Positions 33,084 through 44,107 of a stretch of DNA of 64,000 nt are shown in pieces. The position numbers were made by a program, and so were the translations under genes. The DNA comes from Neobacillus kokaensis (lineage in GTDB: Bacteria; Bacillota; Bacilli; Bacillales; Cytobacillaceae), in assembly GCF_014656545.1 (NCBI RefSeq), contig NZ_BNDS01000001.1, positions 437,190-501,189 of the forward strand, in the 5' to 3' direction. Positions within the stretch are counted from its first letter, which is position 1, and each line of letters starts with the position of its first letter. Below the pieces are notes generated by a model. The model did no database searches, was not told the DNA's origin, and saw only the letters and a program-made list of their open reading frames with translations.

Positions 33084-34136
33084 ATGCTCTTAATGCTGGC
33101 TATTATCATCGGTTTGTTTTTTGCAATGAATATTGGCGGAAGCGGTGCCGCTGCATCAATGGGAATCGCCTACGGCTCCGGTGTTATTAAGAAGGGTCTT
33201 TCTTTACTGTTATGCAGTATTGCTGTATTTTTGGGTGCCTGGCTAGGCGGCGGGGAGGTCGTGAAAACGATTGGGAGCGGCATTGTACCCTCTAGCACAT
33301 TTACTGTCCCGCTTGCCTTAATTGTCTTGGCATCCGCTTCATTATCATTATTTTTGGCTAATATCTTCGGTATTCCGCTATCTACCAGTGAAGTGGCAGT
33401 GGGGGCGGTGGTTGGAGCGGGAATTGTTTATCAGTCAGTATTTGTAGGGAGTCTCCTGTGGATTATGTTGTTCTGGCTCCTTACTCCATTTGCAGCATTT
33501 TTAATAGCCATTGCAGCGTCCTATTTTTTAAAAAGCAATACGGTACAACGAGTGGTTTCGGCCCGGAGAGCAGTACCGTTTCTATCGCTATTGGTAGTAT
33601 TTATGGGGCTTTTCGAGGCATTTTCGGCTGGGATGAATAATGTGGCTAATGCCGTGGGACCGCTAGTTGGGGCTGGGATCCTTTCAAAGGGAGATGGAAT
33701 TCTTTGGGGAGGATTATTCGTAGCAATTGGCGTGTTACTGCTAGGGCGGCGGGTTCTTGAGACGAATGGGAAGAAAATTACCACTTTGAAGCTTGAAGAA
33801 GGCTGCGTTATTTCCGGAACAGGTGCCAGTATTGTAACGATTGCCTCGCTGTTTGGGATTCCTGTCCCGCTGACACAAATCACGACATCCTCAATCATAG
33901 GGATCGGCTATGCGAAGCACGGTAAAACAGTGTTGAAAAAAGATATTGTCGTTAAACTGTTGACAGTATGGCTCGTTTCACCGGTGTTATCAATGGTGTT
34001 GTCATATACCATGATTCAAATGGTGATTGAACATAATTTTTACCCGATTATCGCGATGGCGGGAGTATTGGTTTCCGTATTCGGCGTGATGTCCTTGATG
34101 AAGCGAACGAAGCAGCCGAAGGAAGAGCTTTTTTGA
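33084..34136 (+). CDS. cysP: Sulfate permease, PiT family
   Basis: Membrane carrier of 350 residues, homologous to inorganic phosphate transporters but serving sulfate in B. subtilis. PiT signatures occur twice: AMNIGGSGAAASMGIAYGSG near the N-terminus and SAGMNNVANAVGPLVGAG at mid-protein. The frame is open back into cysH, but ATG 33084 is the start because GGAGGA is 7 bases upstream, 14 bases after the cysH stop. Position between cysH and sat matches B. subtilis and supports sulfate as substrate. Confidence 0.93.
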   Translation: MLLMLAIIIGLFFAMNIGGSGAAASMGIAYGSGVIKKGLSLLLCSIAVFLGAWLGGGEVVKTIGSGIVPSSTFTVPLALIVLASASLSLFLANIFGIPLSTSEVAVGAVVGAGIVYQSVFVGSLLWIMLFWLLTPFAAFLIAIAASYFLKSNTVQRVVSARRAVPFLSLLVVFMGLFEAFSAGMNNVANAVGPLVGAGILSKGDGILWGGLFVAIGVLLLGRRVLETNGKKITTLKLEEGCVISGTGASIVTIASLFGIPVPLTQITTSSIIGIGYAKHGKTVLKKDIVVKLLTVWLVSPVLSMVLSYTMIQMVIEHNFYPIIAMAGVLVSVFGVMSLMKRTKQPKEELF

Positions 34137-34231
34137 AAAGTTGTCGTTCACGGGTTAAGTTAGAAAGTGCGATTCGCCGATAAAGGAATTAACAAATCTA
34201 ATTAACTACTAAAAAGAAAGGTCTGATTTAC

Positions 34232-35380
34232 ATGTCATTTTTACCACAACCTCATGGAGGGACATTAATTCAAGCGTATAATCCAAATTTTGATTTTTCT
34301 CAAATTGAAAAGAAACTTGAAATTGATGTAATTGCATTAAGTGATCTTGAGTTAATTGGTGTAGGTGTATTTAGTCCGCTCAAAGGTTTTCTCGGAAAGG
34401 CTGATTATGAATCCGTTGTGGAAAATATGCGCCTAACCGATAATACGATATGGTCCATACCCGTAACTCTGCCTGTATCGTATGAAACCGCAAGTAGATT
34501 AACAGTAGGGGAAGAAATCAAATTATCGTTTGATAATGAAGTTTACGGCGTGATCACCGTGTCCGAATGGTATGAGCCGGATTTAGAAAAAGAAGCACTC
34601 CAAGTCTATAAAACGCAGGAACTCGAACATCCAGGTGTCAAAAGGCTATATGAAAGAGGCCCAGTTTATGTAGCCGGAGAAGTTACTTTAGTAAAAAAGT
34701 CGGAAAAGGGGATATTTAGCGATGTATGGTTTGAACCGCAGCAAACGCGTGCCCTGTTTGAAGAAAAAGGCTGGAAAACAGTGGTAGGCTTTCAAACCCG
34801 CAACCCGATCCACCGGGCGCATGAATACATTCAAAAAGCGGCGCTTGAAATAGTTGACGGACTGTTTGTAAACCCGCTTGTCGGAGAAACGAAGTCAGAT
34901 GATATTCCAGCTGATGTCCGTTTAAAAAGCTATCGTGCACTTTTAGAAAACTACTATCCTGCAGACCGTGTGCAGCTCGGTGTACATCCAGCGGCAATGC
35001 GTTATGCCGGTCCAAGGGAAGCAATTTTCCATGCAATTGCCCGTAAGAACTATGGCTGCACCCATTTCATTGTCGGCCGCGACCATGCTGGGGTGGGTAA
35101 TTATTATGGAACTTATGATGCACAGCTTATTTTCAGTGAATTTTCTGAGCAAGAACTCGGCATTAAGCCATTGTTCTTTGAACACAGCTTCTATTGCACG
35201 AAATGCGAGGGAATGGCTTCCGATAAAACCTGCCCGCACACTAAGGAAGACAGGGTCATTCTATCAGGAACAAAGGTTAGGGAAATGCTGCGTTCTGGAG
35301 TCCTGCCGCCATCTACCTTCAGTCGAAAAGAGGTTGTCGAAGTGCTGATAGAAGGACTGAAAGAGAACGCTGCCGTATAA
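34232..35380 (+). CDS. sat: Sulfate adenylyltransferase
   Basis: Cytoplasmic ATP sulfurylase of 382 residues making APS from sulfate and ATP. Active-site segments are [17 protein letters not shown] (the RNP and HxxH motifs) and [17 protein letters not shown]-terminal cysteine group ([16 protein letters not shown]) is seen in bacterial homologues. AAGAAAGG lies upstream of the ATG. There is a 95-base gap after cysP with no obvious promoter, and 13 bases before cysC. Confidence 0.96.
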   Translation: MSFLPQPHGGTLIQAYNPNFDFSQIEKKLEIDVIALSDLELIGVGVFSPLKGFLGKADYESVVENMRLTDNTIWSIPVTLPVSYETASRLTVGEEIKLSFDNEVYGVITVSEWYEPDLEKEALQVYKTQELEHPGVKRLYERGPVYVAGEVTLVKKSEKGIFSDVWFEPQQTRALFEEKGWKTVVGFQTRNPIHRAHEYIQKAALEIVDGLFVNPLVGETKSDDIPADVRLKSYRALLENYYPADRVQLGVHPAAMRYAGPREAIFHAIARKNYGCTHFIVGRDHAGVGNYYGTYDAQLIFSEFSEQELGIKPLFFEHSFYCTKCEGMASDKTCPHTKEDRVILSGTKVREMLRSGVLPPSTFSRKEVVEVLIEGLKENAAV

Positions 35381-35393
35381 GGGGGATGGAAAA

Positions 35394-35993
35394 ATGGTGA
35401 AAGCAACAAATCTTACTTGGCATAATGCTGCCGTAACAAAGTATGACCGTCATCTGCAAAATGGCCATGGAAGCTGCGTCCTCTGGTTTACCGGACTTTC
35501 AGGCTCTGGGAAATCAACCATTGCAAACGCAGTTTCTGCTGAATTATACCGTATGGGGATCAATGAATATGTGCTCGATGGCGATAATATTCGTCATGGG
35601 CTGAACGGGGACCTTGGTTTTTCCGAGGCAGACCGGACGGAGAATATAAGAAGAATTGGTGAAGTAGCTAAATTGTTTGTTGACAGCGGAACGATTGTAA
35701 CGACTGCATTCATCTCACCGTTTCGTACAGACCGTGACCAGGTTCGCGCCTTGTTTAATGAAGGGGATTTTATTGAAGTGTTTGTCGATTGTCCGATTGA
35801 AGAGTGTGAAAGGCGGGACCCAAAAAAGCTTTATGCGAAAGCGCGCCGTGGTGAAATAAAGGATTTTACTGGTATTGATTCACCATATGAGGCTCCGGCC
35901 CGGCCAGAAATTATTATTCGCTCGGATCTATTAACAGTGGAAAAAGCGGTGAAGGAAATTATTGCATTTCTTCAAGACCAGAACTTTATTTAG
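35394..35993 (+). CDS. cysC: Adenylylsulfate kinase
   Basis: APS kinase of 199 residues phosphorylating APS to PAPS. The P-loop GLSGSGKS is at 34-41, then [19 protein letters not shown] and the [15 protein letters not shown] segment, all canonical. GGGGGATGG precedes the ATG. It follows sat by 13 bases. Having both CysC and the CC-type CysH means the pathway can run through either APS or PAPS. Confidence 0.96.
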   Translation: MVKATNLTWHNAAVTKYDRHLQNGHGSCVLWFTGLSGSGKSTIANAVSAELYRMGINEYVLDGDNIRHGLNGDLGFSEADRTENIRRIGEVAKLFVDSGTIVTTAFISPFRTDRDQVRALFNEGDFIEVFVDCPIEECERRDPKKLYAKARRGEIKDFTGIDSPYEAPARPEIIIRSDLLTVEKAVKEIIAFLQDQNFI

Positions 35994-36026
35994 TTTTTTA
36001 TAGAAAAAGAGAAAGGATGATTGGCG

Positions 36027-36803
36027 ATGGTCGGTAAGGTGTATTTAGTGGGTGCAGGACCGGGTGATCCCGATCTGATTACCGTCAAAGGGTTGCGTTG
36101 CATTAAGCAGGCAGATGTCATTCTTTACGATCGCCTGGTAAATCCGGAACTGTTGAAGCATGCCAAGGAGGGGGCGCAGCTAGTGTATTGTGGCAAGCTG
36201 CCCCATTACCACACGATGAAACAGGAAACGATTAACCGTTTTTTGGTGAAGTATGCGAAGAAGGGCTATGAGGTTGTTCGTTTAAAAGGGGGAGATCCTT
36301 TTGTATTCGGACGCGGTGGTGAGGAAGCTGAGGAATGTGCTAAAAATGATGTTCCGTTTGAAATTGTCCCCGGCATAACAGCTGGGATTGCCGCTTCTGC
36401 TTATGCAGGAATTCCGGTCACGCATCGAACTTTGAGTAAAAGCTTTGCTTTCATTACCGGCCATCAAGCTGGTGATGAAGCGGCAGAGCATCAATGGTCA
36501 AAGCTTGCAACTGGGGTTGATACGATTTGTGTGTATATGGGTGTTTCGCAGCTTCCCACAATCATAAATCAGTTAATCCGCCATGGGAAACCATCGCAAA
36601 CGCCGATTGCTTTGATTCATTGGGGAACGTTGAGCGATCAGCGGACCGTTGTCGGAACATTAGACACAATTGAGGATCTAGTGCGTCAAAAACAAATTTC
36701 AAATCCTAGTATGATCGTGATTGGCGAGGTCGTACGGCTGCACGAAAAATTAAATTGGTTCCAGGATGAGATTGTCCCAAAATTGCCGGTGGTACATGGA
36801 TGA
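36027..36803 (+). CDS. sumT: Uroporphyrinogen-III C-methyltransferase
   Basis: 258-residue SAM-dependent methyltransferase converting uroporphyrinogen III to precorrin-2, the first committed step to siroheme (YlnD of B. subtilis). Motifs: VYLVGAGPGDPDLITVKG, RLKGGDPFVFGRGGEEA, VPGITAGIAASAYAGIP and TGHQAG. ATG 36027 is selected; the TTG at 36021 is too near the AAAGGATG site. It overlaps sirB by 4 bases. Confidence 0.95.
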   Translation: MVGKVYLVGAGPGDPDLITVKGLRCIKQADVILYDRLVNPELLKHAKEGAQLVYCGKLPHYHTMKQETINRFLVKYAKKGYEVVRLKGGDPFVFGRGGEEAEECAKNDVPFEIVPGITAGIAASAYAGIPVTHRTLSKSFAFITGHQAGDEAAEHQWSKLATGVDTICVYMGVSQLPTIINQLIRHGKPSQTPIALIHWGTLSDQRTVVGTLDTIEDLVRQKQISNPSMIVIGEVVRLHEKLNWFQDEIVPKLPVVHG

Positions 36804-37522
36804 AGGCAATACTTTACATTGGTCATGGCACTCGCTCGAAAAAAGGAGCTGAGGAGGCTAAGGGTTTTATTGAAAGGGTTATCCATCGTATCGATGTCCC
36901 CATTCAGGAGATTAGTTTCCTAGAGTTGACAGAACCGTTGATTGAGGATGGTTTTCAGCAGTGCGTGGAAAAGGGTGCAACGGAAATTACCATTGTACCG
37001 CTGTTTTTGTTAGCCGCGGGCCATATTAAACAAGATATTCCTAGAGTCCTAGATTCCTTACGGGCCAGTTACCCTCACATTCAACTTGAAGTAAAGGATC
37101 CTTTCGGTGTACAGGGGAAAATTTTGAATGCAGTTGCTGAGCTTGTGTGGAAGAGTGCAGGAACCTTAACCCAGCAGGACCGCTTGTTGATTGTCGGCAG
37201 GGGCAGCAGCGATCAGGCGATTTTGGATGATTTTAGGGGAATTCAAGATGGTCTTAGGGAGCTTCTCGGCATTGAATATGTCTCTGTTTGTTATTTAGCC
37301 GCCTCAGAGCCAAGGCTGCCTGAGGGCCTTAATACCATTTTAGAAAAAGCACCCGGCAAGGTCATTGTCGTTCCCTATCTATTATTTTCCGGCCTTCTTA
37401 GTGCAGAAGTAAACCGCGAAGTCCAGAAGTGGAAAAAGCAGGGCAGGTTGGTGCTTGTTACCGAACCATTGAGCCGCCATAAGGTGGTCGAAGACGTTGT
37501 AGTGGAACGGGCAACCCTATGA
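36800..37522 (+). CDS. sirB: Sirohydrochlorin ferrochelatase
   Basis: CbiX/SirB-type chelatase of 240 residues inserting iron into sirohydrochlorin. The N-terminal LYIGHGTRSKKGAEEA has the metal-binding histidine, and the second half repeats the fold with LLIVGRGSSDQAI. ATG overlaps the sumT stop (ATGA). In B. subtilis this is YlnE. With sumT here and ylnF at 30245 the three siroheme enzymes are complete. Confidence 0.92.
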   Translation: MKAILYIGHGTRSKKGAEEAKGFIERVIHRIDVPIQEISFLELTEPLIEDGFQQCVEKGATEITIVPLFLLAAGHIKQDIPRVLDSLRASYPHIQLEVKDPFGVQGKILNAVAELVWKSAGTLTQQDRLLIVGRGSSDQAILDDFRGIQDGLRELLGIEYVSVCYLAASEPRLPEGLNTILEKAPGKVIVVPYLLFSGLLSAEVNREVQKWKKQGRLVLVTEPLSRHKVVEDVVVERATL

Positions 37523-37564
37523 TTTAAAAAAATATATAAATAACCCATTGTGAGGTGGATTTCT

Positions 37565-39376
37565 TTGTCATTACAGGTATTAAACAGTCCGTTTAGTCAG
37601 GAGCAGGCAGAACTCCTTAACCGCCTTCTGCCAACATTAACAGAATCACAGAAAGTTTGGTTAAGCGGTTATTTAGCTGCAGCCATTCATCCAGCTTTTA
37701 TTCAAGGAAATACTGCAGTACCACAATTATCACAAAATAGTAATCAGGCAGTCCCGAAAGAAGTAACCATCCTTTATGGTTCGCAGTCGGGGAACTCCAA
37801 GGGTCTGGCTAAAAAAGCTGCCGCCGCACTTGAAGCTAATGGATCAATAGTAACCGTATCGGCTATGAGTGATTTCAAACCGAACAATTTGAAGAAACTA
37901 AAAAATCTTCTCATTGTCGTGAGTACACACGGGGAAGGGGATCCGCCGGATAATGCGCTGACCTTCCATGAATTTATTTATAGTAAACGGGCACCAAAAC
38001 TGACGGAATTAAACTTTTCTGTATTGGCACTCGGTGACAGCTCTTATGAATTCTTTTGCCAGACTGGAAAAGACTTTGATAAGCGCTTGGAGGAATTAGG
38101 CGGCACACGTTTGTATCCACGATTTGACTGTGATGTAGATTATGATGAACCTGCAGCAGAATGGATCCAAGGTGTGCTCGGTAGCTTGAGTGAATCGCAA
38201 ATCCAAAATTCTGTTCCAACACCAGCGGCATCACTGCAGACGGCTGAATCCGTTTATTCAAGGACGAATCCGTTCCAAGCAGAAGTATTAGAAAACATTA
38301 ATCTAAATGGACGCGGTTCCAATAAAGAAACCCGCCATCTGGAAATTTCTTTGGAGGGATCTGGATTAACATTCGAACCTGGCGACAGCTTAGGAATCTA
38401 TCCGGAAAATGACCCGGCACTTGTGGAATTCCTTCTCTATGAATTGAAATGGAATCAAGAGGAACCGGTGACGGTGAAACAGGGAGATATTCGTACGCTG
38501 AAAGATGCTTTGCTCTCTTTTTATGAAATTACGGTTTTAACAAAACCACTTCTTGAAAAAATCAGCAAGCTATCAAGCAATCAAGAATTACATGAGCTTG
38601 TTTCACCAGGCAATGAGGATAAAGTAAAAGAATATCTAAAAGGTCGTGACCTACTAGATTTAATCCGTGATTTCGGACCATGGGGAGAATCAGCACAAGA
38701 GTTTGTTTCGGTTCTTCGTAAAATTCCGGCGCGGTTGTATTCGATTGCCAGCAGCTTAAATGCGAATCCCGATGAAGTACATTTAACGATTGGTGCACTC
38801 CGCTATGAGGCGAATGGCAGACAGCGAAACGGAGTCTGCTCAATCCTTGCTGCCGAGCGCTTACAGCCGGGGGATACGCTGCCAATCTTTATTCAACATA
38901 ATGAAAACTTTAAATTGCCTGAGAACTCGGATGCTCCAATCATCATGGTTGGACCAGGAACGGGTATCGCGCCGTTCCGTTCCTTTATGCAAGAGCGGGA
39001 GGAAGCCGGAGCGGAAGGGAAGTCTTGGCTATTCTTTGGTGATCAGCATTTTGTAACAGATTTCCTATATCAGACGGAATGGCAAAAATGGTTAAAAGAA
39101 GGTGTCTTGACAAAAATGGATGTTGCTTTTTCAAGAGACCAGGCAGAAAAAGTGTATGTGCAGCATCGCTTGCTCGAACATAGCAAAGAACTATTTGAAT
39201 GGCTGGAAGCAGGAGCTTATTTTTACATCTGCGGTGATGAAAAACATATGGCGCATGATGTACACAACTCTCTGCTTGAAATTATTGAAAAAGAAGGCGG
39301 TTTAAGCCGAGAAAAGGCAGTAGAATATTTGAGCGATTTGCAGCAGCAAAAACGTTACCAACGGGATGTATATTGA
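37565..39376 (+). CDS. cysJ: Sulfite reductase flavoprotein subunit
   Basis: 603-residue NADPH-dependent flavoprotein passing electrons to CysI. An N-terminal segment is followed by a flavodoxin domain ([35 protein letters not shown]), then an FAD-binding domain ([10 protein letters not shown]) and an NADPH domain ([18 protein letters not shown]). TTG 37565 is taken as start because GAGGTGG is 6 to 7 bases upstream; the GTG at 37550 is part of that stretch. It precedes cysI by 25 bases. Confidence 0.95.
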   Translation: MSLQVLNSPFSQEQAELLNRLLPTLTESQKVWLSGYLAAAIHPAFIQGNTAVPQLSQNSNQAVPKEVTILYGSQSGNSKGLAKKAAAALEANGSIVTVSAMSDFKPNNLKKLKNLLIVVSTHGEGDPPDNALTFHEFIYSKRAPKLTELNFSVLALGDSSYEFFCQTGKDFDKRLEELGGTRLYPRFDCDVDYDEPAAEWIQGVLGSLSESQIQNSVPTPAASLQTAESVYSRTNPFQAEVLENINLNGRGSNKETRHLEISLEGSGLTFEPGDSLGIYPENDPALVEFLLYELKWNQEEPVTVKQGDIRTLKDALLSFYEITVLTKPLLEKISKLSSNQELHELVSPGNEDKVKEYLKGRDLLDLIRDFGPWGESAQEFVSVLRKIPARLYSIASSLNANPDEVHLTIGALRYEANGRQRNGVCSILAAERLQPGDTLPIFIQHNENFKLPENSDAPIIMVGPGTGIAPFRSFMQEREEAGAEGKSWLFFGDQHFVTDFLYQTEWQKWLKEGVLTKMDVAFSRDQAEKVYVQHRLLEHSKELFEWLEAGAYFYICGDEKHMAHDVHNSLLEIIEKEGGLSREKAVEYLSDLQQQKRYQRDVY

Positions 39377-39401
39377 TAGGTATGAAAGGAGTTTTTTTAA
39401 C

Positions 39402-41123
39402 ATGGTTTTAAAAAAAATTTTAACAGCACCTGGCGGACCGCCGAGTGATGTAGAGCGTATAAAAGAGGAAAGCAACTATTTGGAGGGTACGTTAAAAGAA
39501 TCGATTCAGGATCGCTTAAGTGCCGGCATTAACGATGATGATAATAGGCTGATGAAATTCCATGGAAGCTACCTGCAGGATAACCGCGACCTTAGAAATG
39601 AACGGCAAAAACAAAAGCTTGAACCGGCCTATGGATTTATGCTCCGTGTCCGTGCGCCAGGCGGGGTGGTTACATCTGAGCAATGGCTTGTGCTAGAGGA
39701 CCTAGCAGAAAAATATGCCCACGGGGCGTTAAAGCTGACCACTCGCCAATCATTCCAAATGCACGGAATTTTAAAATGGAATATGAAACAAACCATACAG
39801 GAAATCGATGATGTTCTGTTAACCACGTTAGCAGCTTGCGGCGATGTTAACCGGAACGTGATGTGCAACCCGAACCCATATCAATCGGAGATTCACTCCC
39901 AAGTTTATGAATATGCAAGCACGTTAAGTGAGTATTTATTACCACGGACAAGAGCGTATCATGAGATCTGGCTTGATGAGGAAAAAGTGGCCGGCACCCC
40001 CGATGTTGAGGAAGTTGAACCGATTTACGGTGCGCTTTATTTGCCGCGAAAATTTAAAATTGGGATAGCGGTGCCGCCATCGAATGATGTGGATGTTTTT
40101 TCACAAGATCTAGGATTGATTGCAATTGTTGAAAACGGTAAGCTGGCTGGATTTAATATTGCCATCGGCGGCGGTATGGGCTTTACTCATGGTGATAAAG
40201 CTACCTATCCGCAGGTTGCCAAAGTGATTGGCTTCTGTACTCCGGAGAAAATTGTCGAAGTGGCGGAAAAAACGATTACCATTCAGCGTGATTATGGAAA
40301 CCGCTCTGTCCGTAAAAACGCCCGTTTTAAGTACACAATTGATAGGCTAGGTCTAGAAGTAGTGAAGGAAGAATTAGAAAACCGCCTCGGATGGAAGCTG
40401 GAGGAAGCAAGGTCCTATCATTTTGATCATAACGGTGACCGTTATGGCTGGGTGGAAGGTATTGATGGAAAATCGCATTTTACATTGTTTGTAGAAAACG
40501 GGCGCGTACAGGATTTTGCGGATTACAAATTGAAGACCGGGCTGCGTGAAATTGCTAAAGTCCATACAGGAGATTTCCGTTTAACGGCTAATCAAAACCT
40601 TATAATTGCAAATGTATCAAGTGAAAATAAAGGACAAATTAGTGGATTGCTTAAGCAATACGGTTTGACGGATGGAAGGATCCATTCCGCACTGCTCCGC
40701 AGCTCGATGGCGTGTGTGGCGCTTCCTACTTGCGGTTTGGCAATGGCCGAAAGTCAGCGTTATTTACCAGATCTAATTGAAAAAGTGGAAGAAATTTTGG
40801 ATGAAAACAGTCTGCGTGATGAAGAAATCACGATTCGGATGACCGGCTGCCCGAATGGCTGCGCACGACCAGCACTTGCTGAAATTGCCTTTGTGGGGAA
40901 AGCTGTGGGGAAATACAATATGTATCTCGGTGGAGCGTTTGACGGCAGCCGCTTAAATAAAATGTACCGTGAAAACATTGGCGAGGAAGAAATTTTAAGC
41001 GAACTTCGTGTATTATTGTCCCGCTATGCTAAGGAACGTTTTGATGGGGAACACTTCGGTGACTTTGTCATTCGTGCTGAAATCATCAAGGCTGTAACCG
41101 ACGGAACGAATTTCCACGATTGA
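39402..41123 (+). CDS. cysI: Sulfite reductase hemoprotein subunit
   Basis: 573-residue siroheme and 4Fe-4S protein reducing sulfite to sulfide. Cluster cysteines are in [11 protein letters not shown] (C-x5-C) and [10 protein letters not shown] (C-x3-C). The N-terminal region has [15 protein letters not shown] and [13 protein letters not shown] for siroheme and sulfite binding. AAAGGAG stands 10 bases before ATG 39402. Last gene of the operon, followed by a duplicated hairpin repeat. Confidence 0.96.
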   Translation: MVLKKILTAPGGPPSDVERIKEESNYLEGTLKESIQDRLSAGINDDDNRLMKFHGSYLQDNRDLRNERQKQKLEPAYGFMLRVRAPGGVVTSEQWLVLEDLAEKYAHGALKLTTRQSFQMHGILKWNMKQTIQEIDDVLLTTLAACGDVNRNVMCNPNPYQSEIHSQVYEYASTLSEYLLPRTRAYHEIWLDEEKVAGTPDVEEVEPIYGALYLPRKFKIGIAVPPSNDVDVFSQDLGLIAIVENGKLAGFNIAIGGGMGFTHGDKATYPQVAKVIGFCTPEKIVEVAEKTITIQRDYGNRSVRKNARFKYTIDRLGLEVVKEELENRLGWKLEEARSYHFDHNGDRYGWVEGIDGKSHFTLFVENGRVQDFADYKLKTGLREIAKVHTGDFRLTANQNLIIANVSSENKGQISGLLKQYGLTDGRIHSALLRSSMACVALPTCGLAMAESQRYLPDLIEKVEEILDENSLRDEEITIRMTGCPNGCARPALAEIAFVGKAVGKYNMYLGGAFDGSRLNKMYRENIGEEEILSELRVLLSRYAKERFDGEHFGDFVIRAEIIKAVTDGTNFHD

Positions 41124-41160
41124 TTCTAGCTTGTTTTAAAAAAATTTTAAGGGACAGTTT

Positions 41161-41266
41161 AGCAGGAAAACGATGAGGACTTGTCCCATAGAAGTGGTCT
41201 ATAGGAAAGTTTAATAGGAAAAGAATGAAGAGTTGTCCCATAGAAGGTGTCTATGGGACAATTTTA
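41161..41266. repeat. Two tandem 53-bp repeats with hairpin, end of cys operon
   Basis: Units at 41161-41213 and 41214-41266 are about 80% alike and share AGGAAAA, GATGA(G/A)GA, TTGTCCCATAGAAG and a closing CTAT. In the second unit TTGTCCCATAGA pairs perfectly with TCTATGGGACAA (41233-41261) and TTTT follows, giving a terminator for cysI. In the first unit the right arm has decayed. Confidence 0.8.
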
Positions 41267-41420
41267 TGGAAAAACAACAAGGGTTTTTCCTTAAGAAGGG
41301 TGATTATCCATATTATTCAAAAAGTGTAGAAGAGCAATGATATTTTGTAGATAATATCCTGTTATTTGTAAATAAAGTCATAATTATGTAGATAAAAGCT
41401 ACTTTTTTGCAGAAAAAAAT

Positions 41421-41469
41421 AAACGGTCTTTACTTTAGCACGATTTCATGAGCAAAGACCGTTTTTTTT
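41421..41469. terminator. Terminator of guaD
   Basis: AAACGGTCTTT and AAAGACCGTTT arms with T-runs, just beyond the guaD stop codon; it could act on both strands. Confidence 0.85.
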
Positions 41470-41480
41470 ATCAAAATCTA

Positions 41481-42845
41481 TTAACGAGAATGTACCTTTT
41501 CACCCTGCACCCAGACTTCACGAATGTTTTCTGGCTGCACTAAGTACATAATTTTTTGGAAAATATCATGTAAATTTTCATAAACATTATAGATAGGCAG
41601 CTTGGAAAAGCCTAAATTAGTATCAATGATTTGCACATCCCATGCATAGTTTTCAGCCAAACGACCGATTGGCAGGCTCAAGCTTTCACCGCCTCCAGCA
41701 GTTGCAAAATAAAATGCTTCATCAATCGTCAGTCGGGAATTCGGTACACCCCGTTCTTCAGCAGGAAGAGCCGGATTAACTCCATCCTCCAGCATCCGAG
41801 ATGACATCACTGCCTGCCGTGCATTATCAAAAAGACTTGGCGAAAAGCCTCCAGAAATATCGGAGCCTAAGCCAATCTCAATCCCTTTTGAATGAAGGTG
41901 GGAAATTGGAATGACACTATTAGCAAAATAGGCATTGGATATTGGACAATGGCCTATCGCCGTGCCTGTTTCAGCAAACAATGCAGCATCTTGTTCATTT
42001 AAAAAATTACAATGTGCCATCACCGATTTTTCACGTAAAAGACCAAAATCATGCAATGCAAAGGCATCATTTTTGTTGAAGCGCTCTTGAACATACCCAT
42101 GCGCCCAGTCACTTTCGCTGCAGTGCGATTGTATATATGTATCATACTTGGCAGCTAATTCCCCTAATCCGTTAAGTGCCTCGTCGGTCCAGCTTGGGAT
42201 AAAACGCGGGGTCACGACAGGGAAGACACCTTGTTTGGTTGACTTTGCTAATTCTCTGACTGCTAAAATAAATTCCTCCGTATCAGCGAGAGCTGTTTTT
42301 GCATCAGCATCACGATAATATGCTGGATTTTGATCCGGGAGGTCCATTACCACCTTTCCAACTAAACCACGCTGGCCTTTTTCTGCACAGATCTTAGCAA
42401 GGAGCAAACTCGCCTGTTTATGAATAGTGGCAAAATAAAGCGCCGTCGTTGTCCCATTTGCCAAAAGCGTACTAACAACATCCTCATACACATTTTTTGC
42501 AAATTCCAAATCGGAAAATTTGGATTCAATCGGGAAGGTATAGGTGTTTAACCAATCATTAAGAGGGATATCTAAGGCTGTACCGGATTGTGCCCATTGC
42601 GGTGCGTGAACATGTAAATCTACAAAGCCGGGTAATAGGTATTGACCGTTTGCTAAACGATGGAAGTTTTCCTCACCATGATATAAATCTAGTAAAGGTT
42701 GATAATCGGTATCCTCCGGTGCAATAATTTTTTCGATTATCCCATCTGAATTGATGCAGAAAAGATGGTCTTTTAAAACTTGTACTTCTTTCGGTGACTT
42801 GCTGGTAAAAGCAGTCCCTTGAAAAACATGCGTATATTTTTCCAT
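41481..42845 (-). CDS. guaD: Guanine deaminase-like amidohydrolase
   Basis: 454-residue zinc-dependent deaminase of the amidohydrolase superfamily, converting guanine to xanthine in purine salvage. The first metal motif is DLHVHAPQWAQSG (H78 and H80), followed by DIPLNDWLNTYTFPIE, which is a guanine-deaminase hallmark, SHCSES, VMAHCNFL and LGSDISGGFSPS with the last metal aspartate. This is the large animal/E. coli GuaD type, not the small B. subtilis GuaD. AGGAG lies 6 bases before the ATG. Single-gene unit. No purine riboswitch was seen upstream. Confidence 0.88.
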   Translation of the reverse strand: MEKYTHVFQGTAFTSKSPKEVQVLKDHLFCINSDGIIEKIIAPEDTDYQPLLDLYHGEENFHRLANGQYLLPGFVDLHVHAPQWAQSGTALDIPLNDWLNTYTFPIESKFSDLEFAKNVYEDVVSTLLANGTTTALYFATIHKQASLLLAKICAEKGQRGLVGKVVMDLPDQNPAYYRDADAKTALADTEEFILAVRELAKSTKQGVFPVVTPRFIPSWTDEALNGLGELAAKYDTYIQSHCSESDWAHGYVQERFNKNDAFALHDFGLLREKSVMAHCNFLNEQDAALFAETGTAIGHCPISNAYFANSVIPISHLHSKGIEIGLGSDISGGFSPSLFDNARQAVMSSRMLEDGVNPALPAEERGVPNSRLTIDEAFYFATAGGGESLSLPIGRLAENYAWDVQIIDTNLGFSKLPIYNVYENLHDIFQKIMYLVQPENIREVWVQGEKVHSR

Positions 42846-42966
42846 GATAACTCCTATTGTGTTCGCTTTTTGAAATATTAAAGATATTATAAGATTTATA
42901 AAATATATTGTCTAATAGTTTTAAATTTATTTCGAAAAGTAAGAGGTTACTTTATAGATAAAAGAA

Positions 42967-42994
42967 CAGGCAGCCATCAAATGTTGGCTGCCTG
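42967..42994 (-). terminator. Hairpin downstream of the EcsC gene
   Basis: CAGGCAGCCA and TGGCTGCCTG form a perfect 10-bp stem 27 bases past the stop of the EcsC gene. On the minus strand it is followed by TTCTTTT. Confidence 0.75.
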
Positions 42995-43020
42995 ATCGGT
43001 CTATATTGTTTTACTAGTAT

Positions 43021-43836
43021 TTAAGCTTCGCCCAGTCCTTCCTTCTGGTGCATCCGTTCTAAAATTCTTCGTTTTCTATACAACATAATCCCCGTTTCAG
43101 CCACATCCTGGATGGAAGACCGATTGATAAAAGCACCAAAAACTACACCTGCTATCGGGACAAGTTGAAATAGCTTTTTCCAGCCGAAATTATCGCGATA
43201 GGTCATCACTACTTCACGCCAGCCTTGAAGCTGCGAAATGATTCGGTTATTTTTAGCCTCTGAACTAAAATTGGTTAAGTCCTCCAAAATGGCTTTTTTT
43301 CCGACGACATCGGAGGAAGTAAACTGCAGGCACTTAACGATAAAGATCCGTTCCGATTTTTCTTTCGGGTCATAGCCGTAACATAAAGCAATTTCCTGCA
43401 GAACTTTAAGTGAAAGTCCGAGCAGAACTGGAATATCGATAGCCAGCGTAAAAATCCCGCCAAATCCAGTGGTTGCGCCTTGAATCGTTGCAACCCTTTT
43501 TCTAGAGTTCCTTAATTCCTCCGCTGTCTCGTCCATTTTTAAAAGCGGTAATTGCTGCACTTGTTCTAAGCTGGTTACCTCATTTTCTAGTTTAAACTTT
43601 TTAAAAATCGTTTTCTCACTGATTAAATATTGACCGCCTGTTTGTATGTAGCTGCCTAGCTCATCGAGAGCAATGCCAATCTTGTCTTGAATAAATTTCG
43701 GCGTCAACTTATCCAATATGGCGAAGGGGATTCGTCCAATTTTTTCCCAAAACCATAACCCTTTTTGATCCTTTTCCCATTTTTCAATTTTGTTTAATTC
43801 CTGTTTTAAAAATTCAGCTGATTCAGTTGTTGGCAA
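43021..43836 (-). CDS. EcsC-family protein
   Basis: 271-residue member of the EcsC family, named for a protein encoded beside the B. subtilis EcsAB transporter but of unclear function. Recognised by the glycine-rich hydrophobic region TGFGGIFTLAIDIPVLLGLS and LQEIALCYGYDPKEKSER. One or two weak membrane-associated helices are likely. TTG 43836 is preceded by AAGGAG. It lies alone between guaD and the S15 peptidase gene. Confidence 0.8.
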   Translation of the reverse strand: MPTTESAEFLKQELNKIEKWEKDQKGLWFWEKIGRIPFAILDKLTPKFIQDKIGIALDELGSYIQTGGQYLISEKTIFKKFKLENEVTSLEQVQQLPLLKMDETAEELRNSRKRVATIQGATTGFGGIFTLAIDIPVLLGLSLKVLQEIALCYGYDPKEKSERIFIVKCLQFTSSDVVGKKAILEDLTNFSSEAKNNRIISQLQGWREVVMTYRDNFGWKKLFQLVPIAGVVFGAFINRSSIQDVAETGIMLYRKRRILERMHQKEGLGEA

Positions 43837-44107
43837 AGTTATTCGACTCCTTCAACGAAATTAATTTTATATACGGGCTAAATGATAGGCAGGTTTCAAA
43901 AAATAATGCATTTAGGTCTATTGTAGGAAAAAATAGGGGAAATAAACCGACATTAAACTAATCAATGAAAAAAAGGGATGTTGCAATATATTGAGACTTT
44001 CATCCTAAATATTTACAATGAAATATTTGGAACATCAGGAACTTTATCACTATTGGACAATCCTTCGATATCCTACAATGAATATGAATAGGGGAGGAGG
44101 AGTCAAA

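Noticed and set aside
42846-43020. Purine riboswitch before guanine deaminase
   Set aside because: The A/T-rich leader lacks the conserved loop sequences of the purine aptamer.
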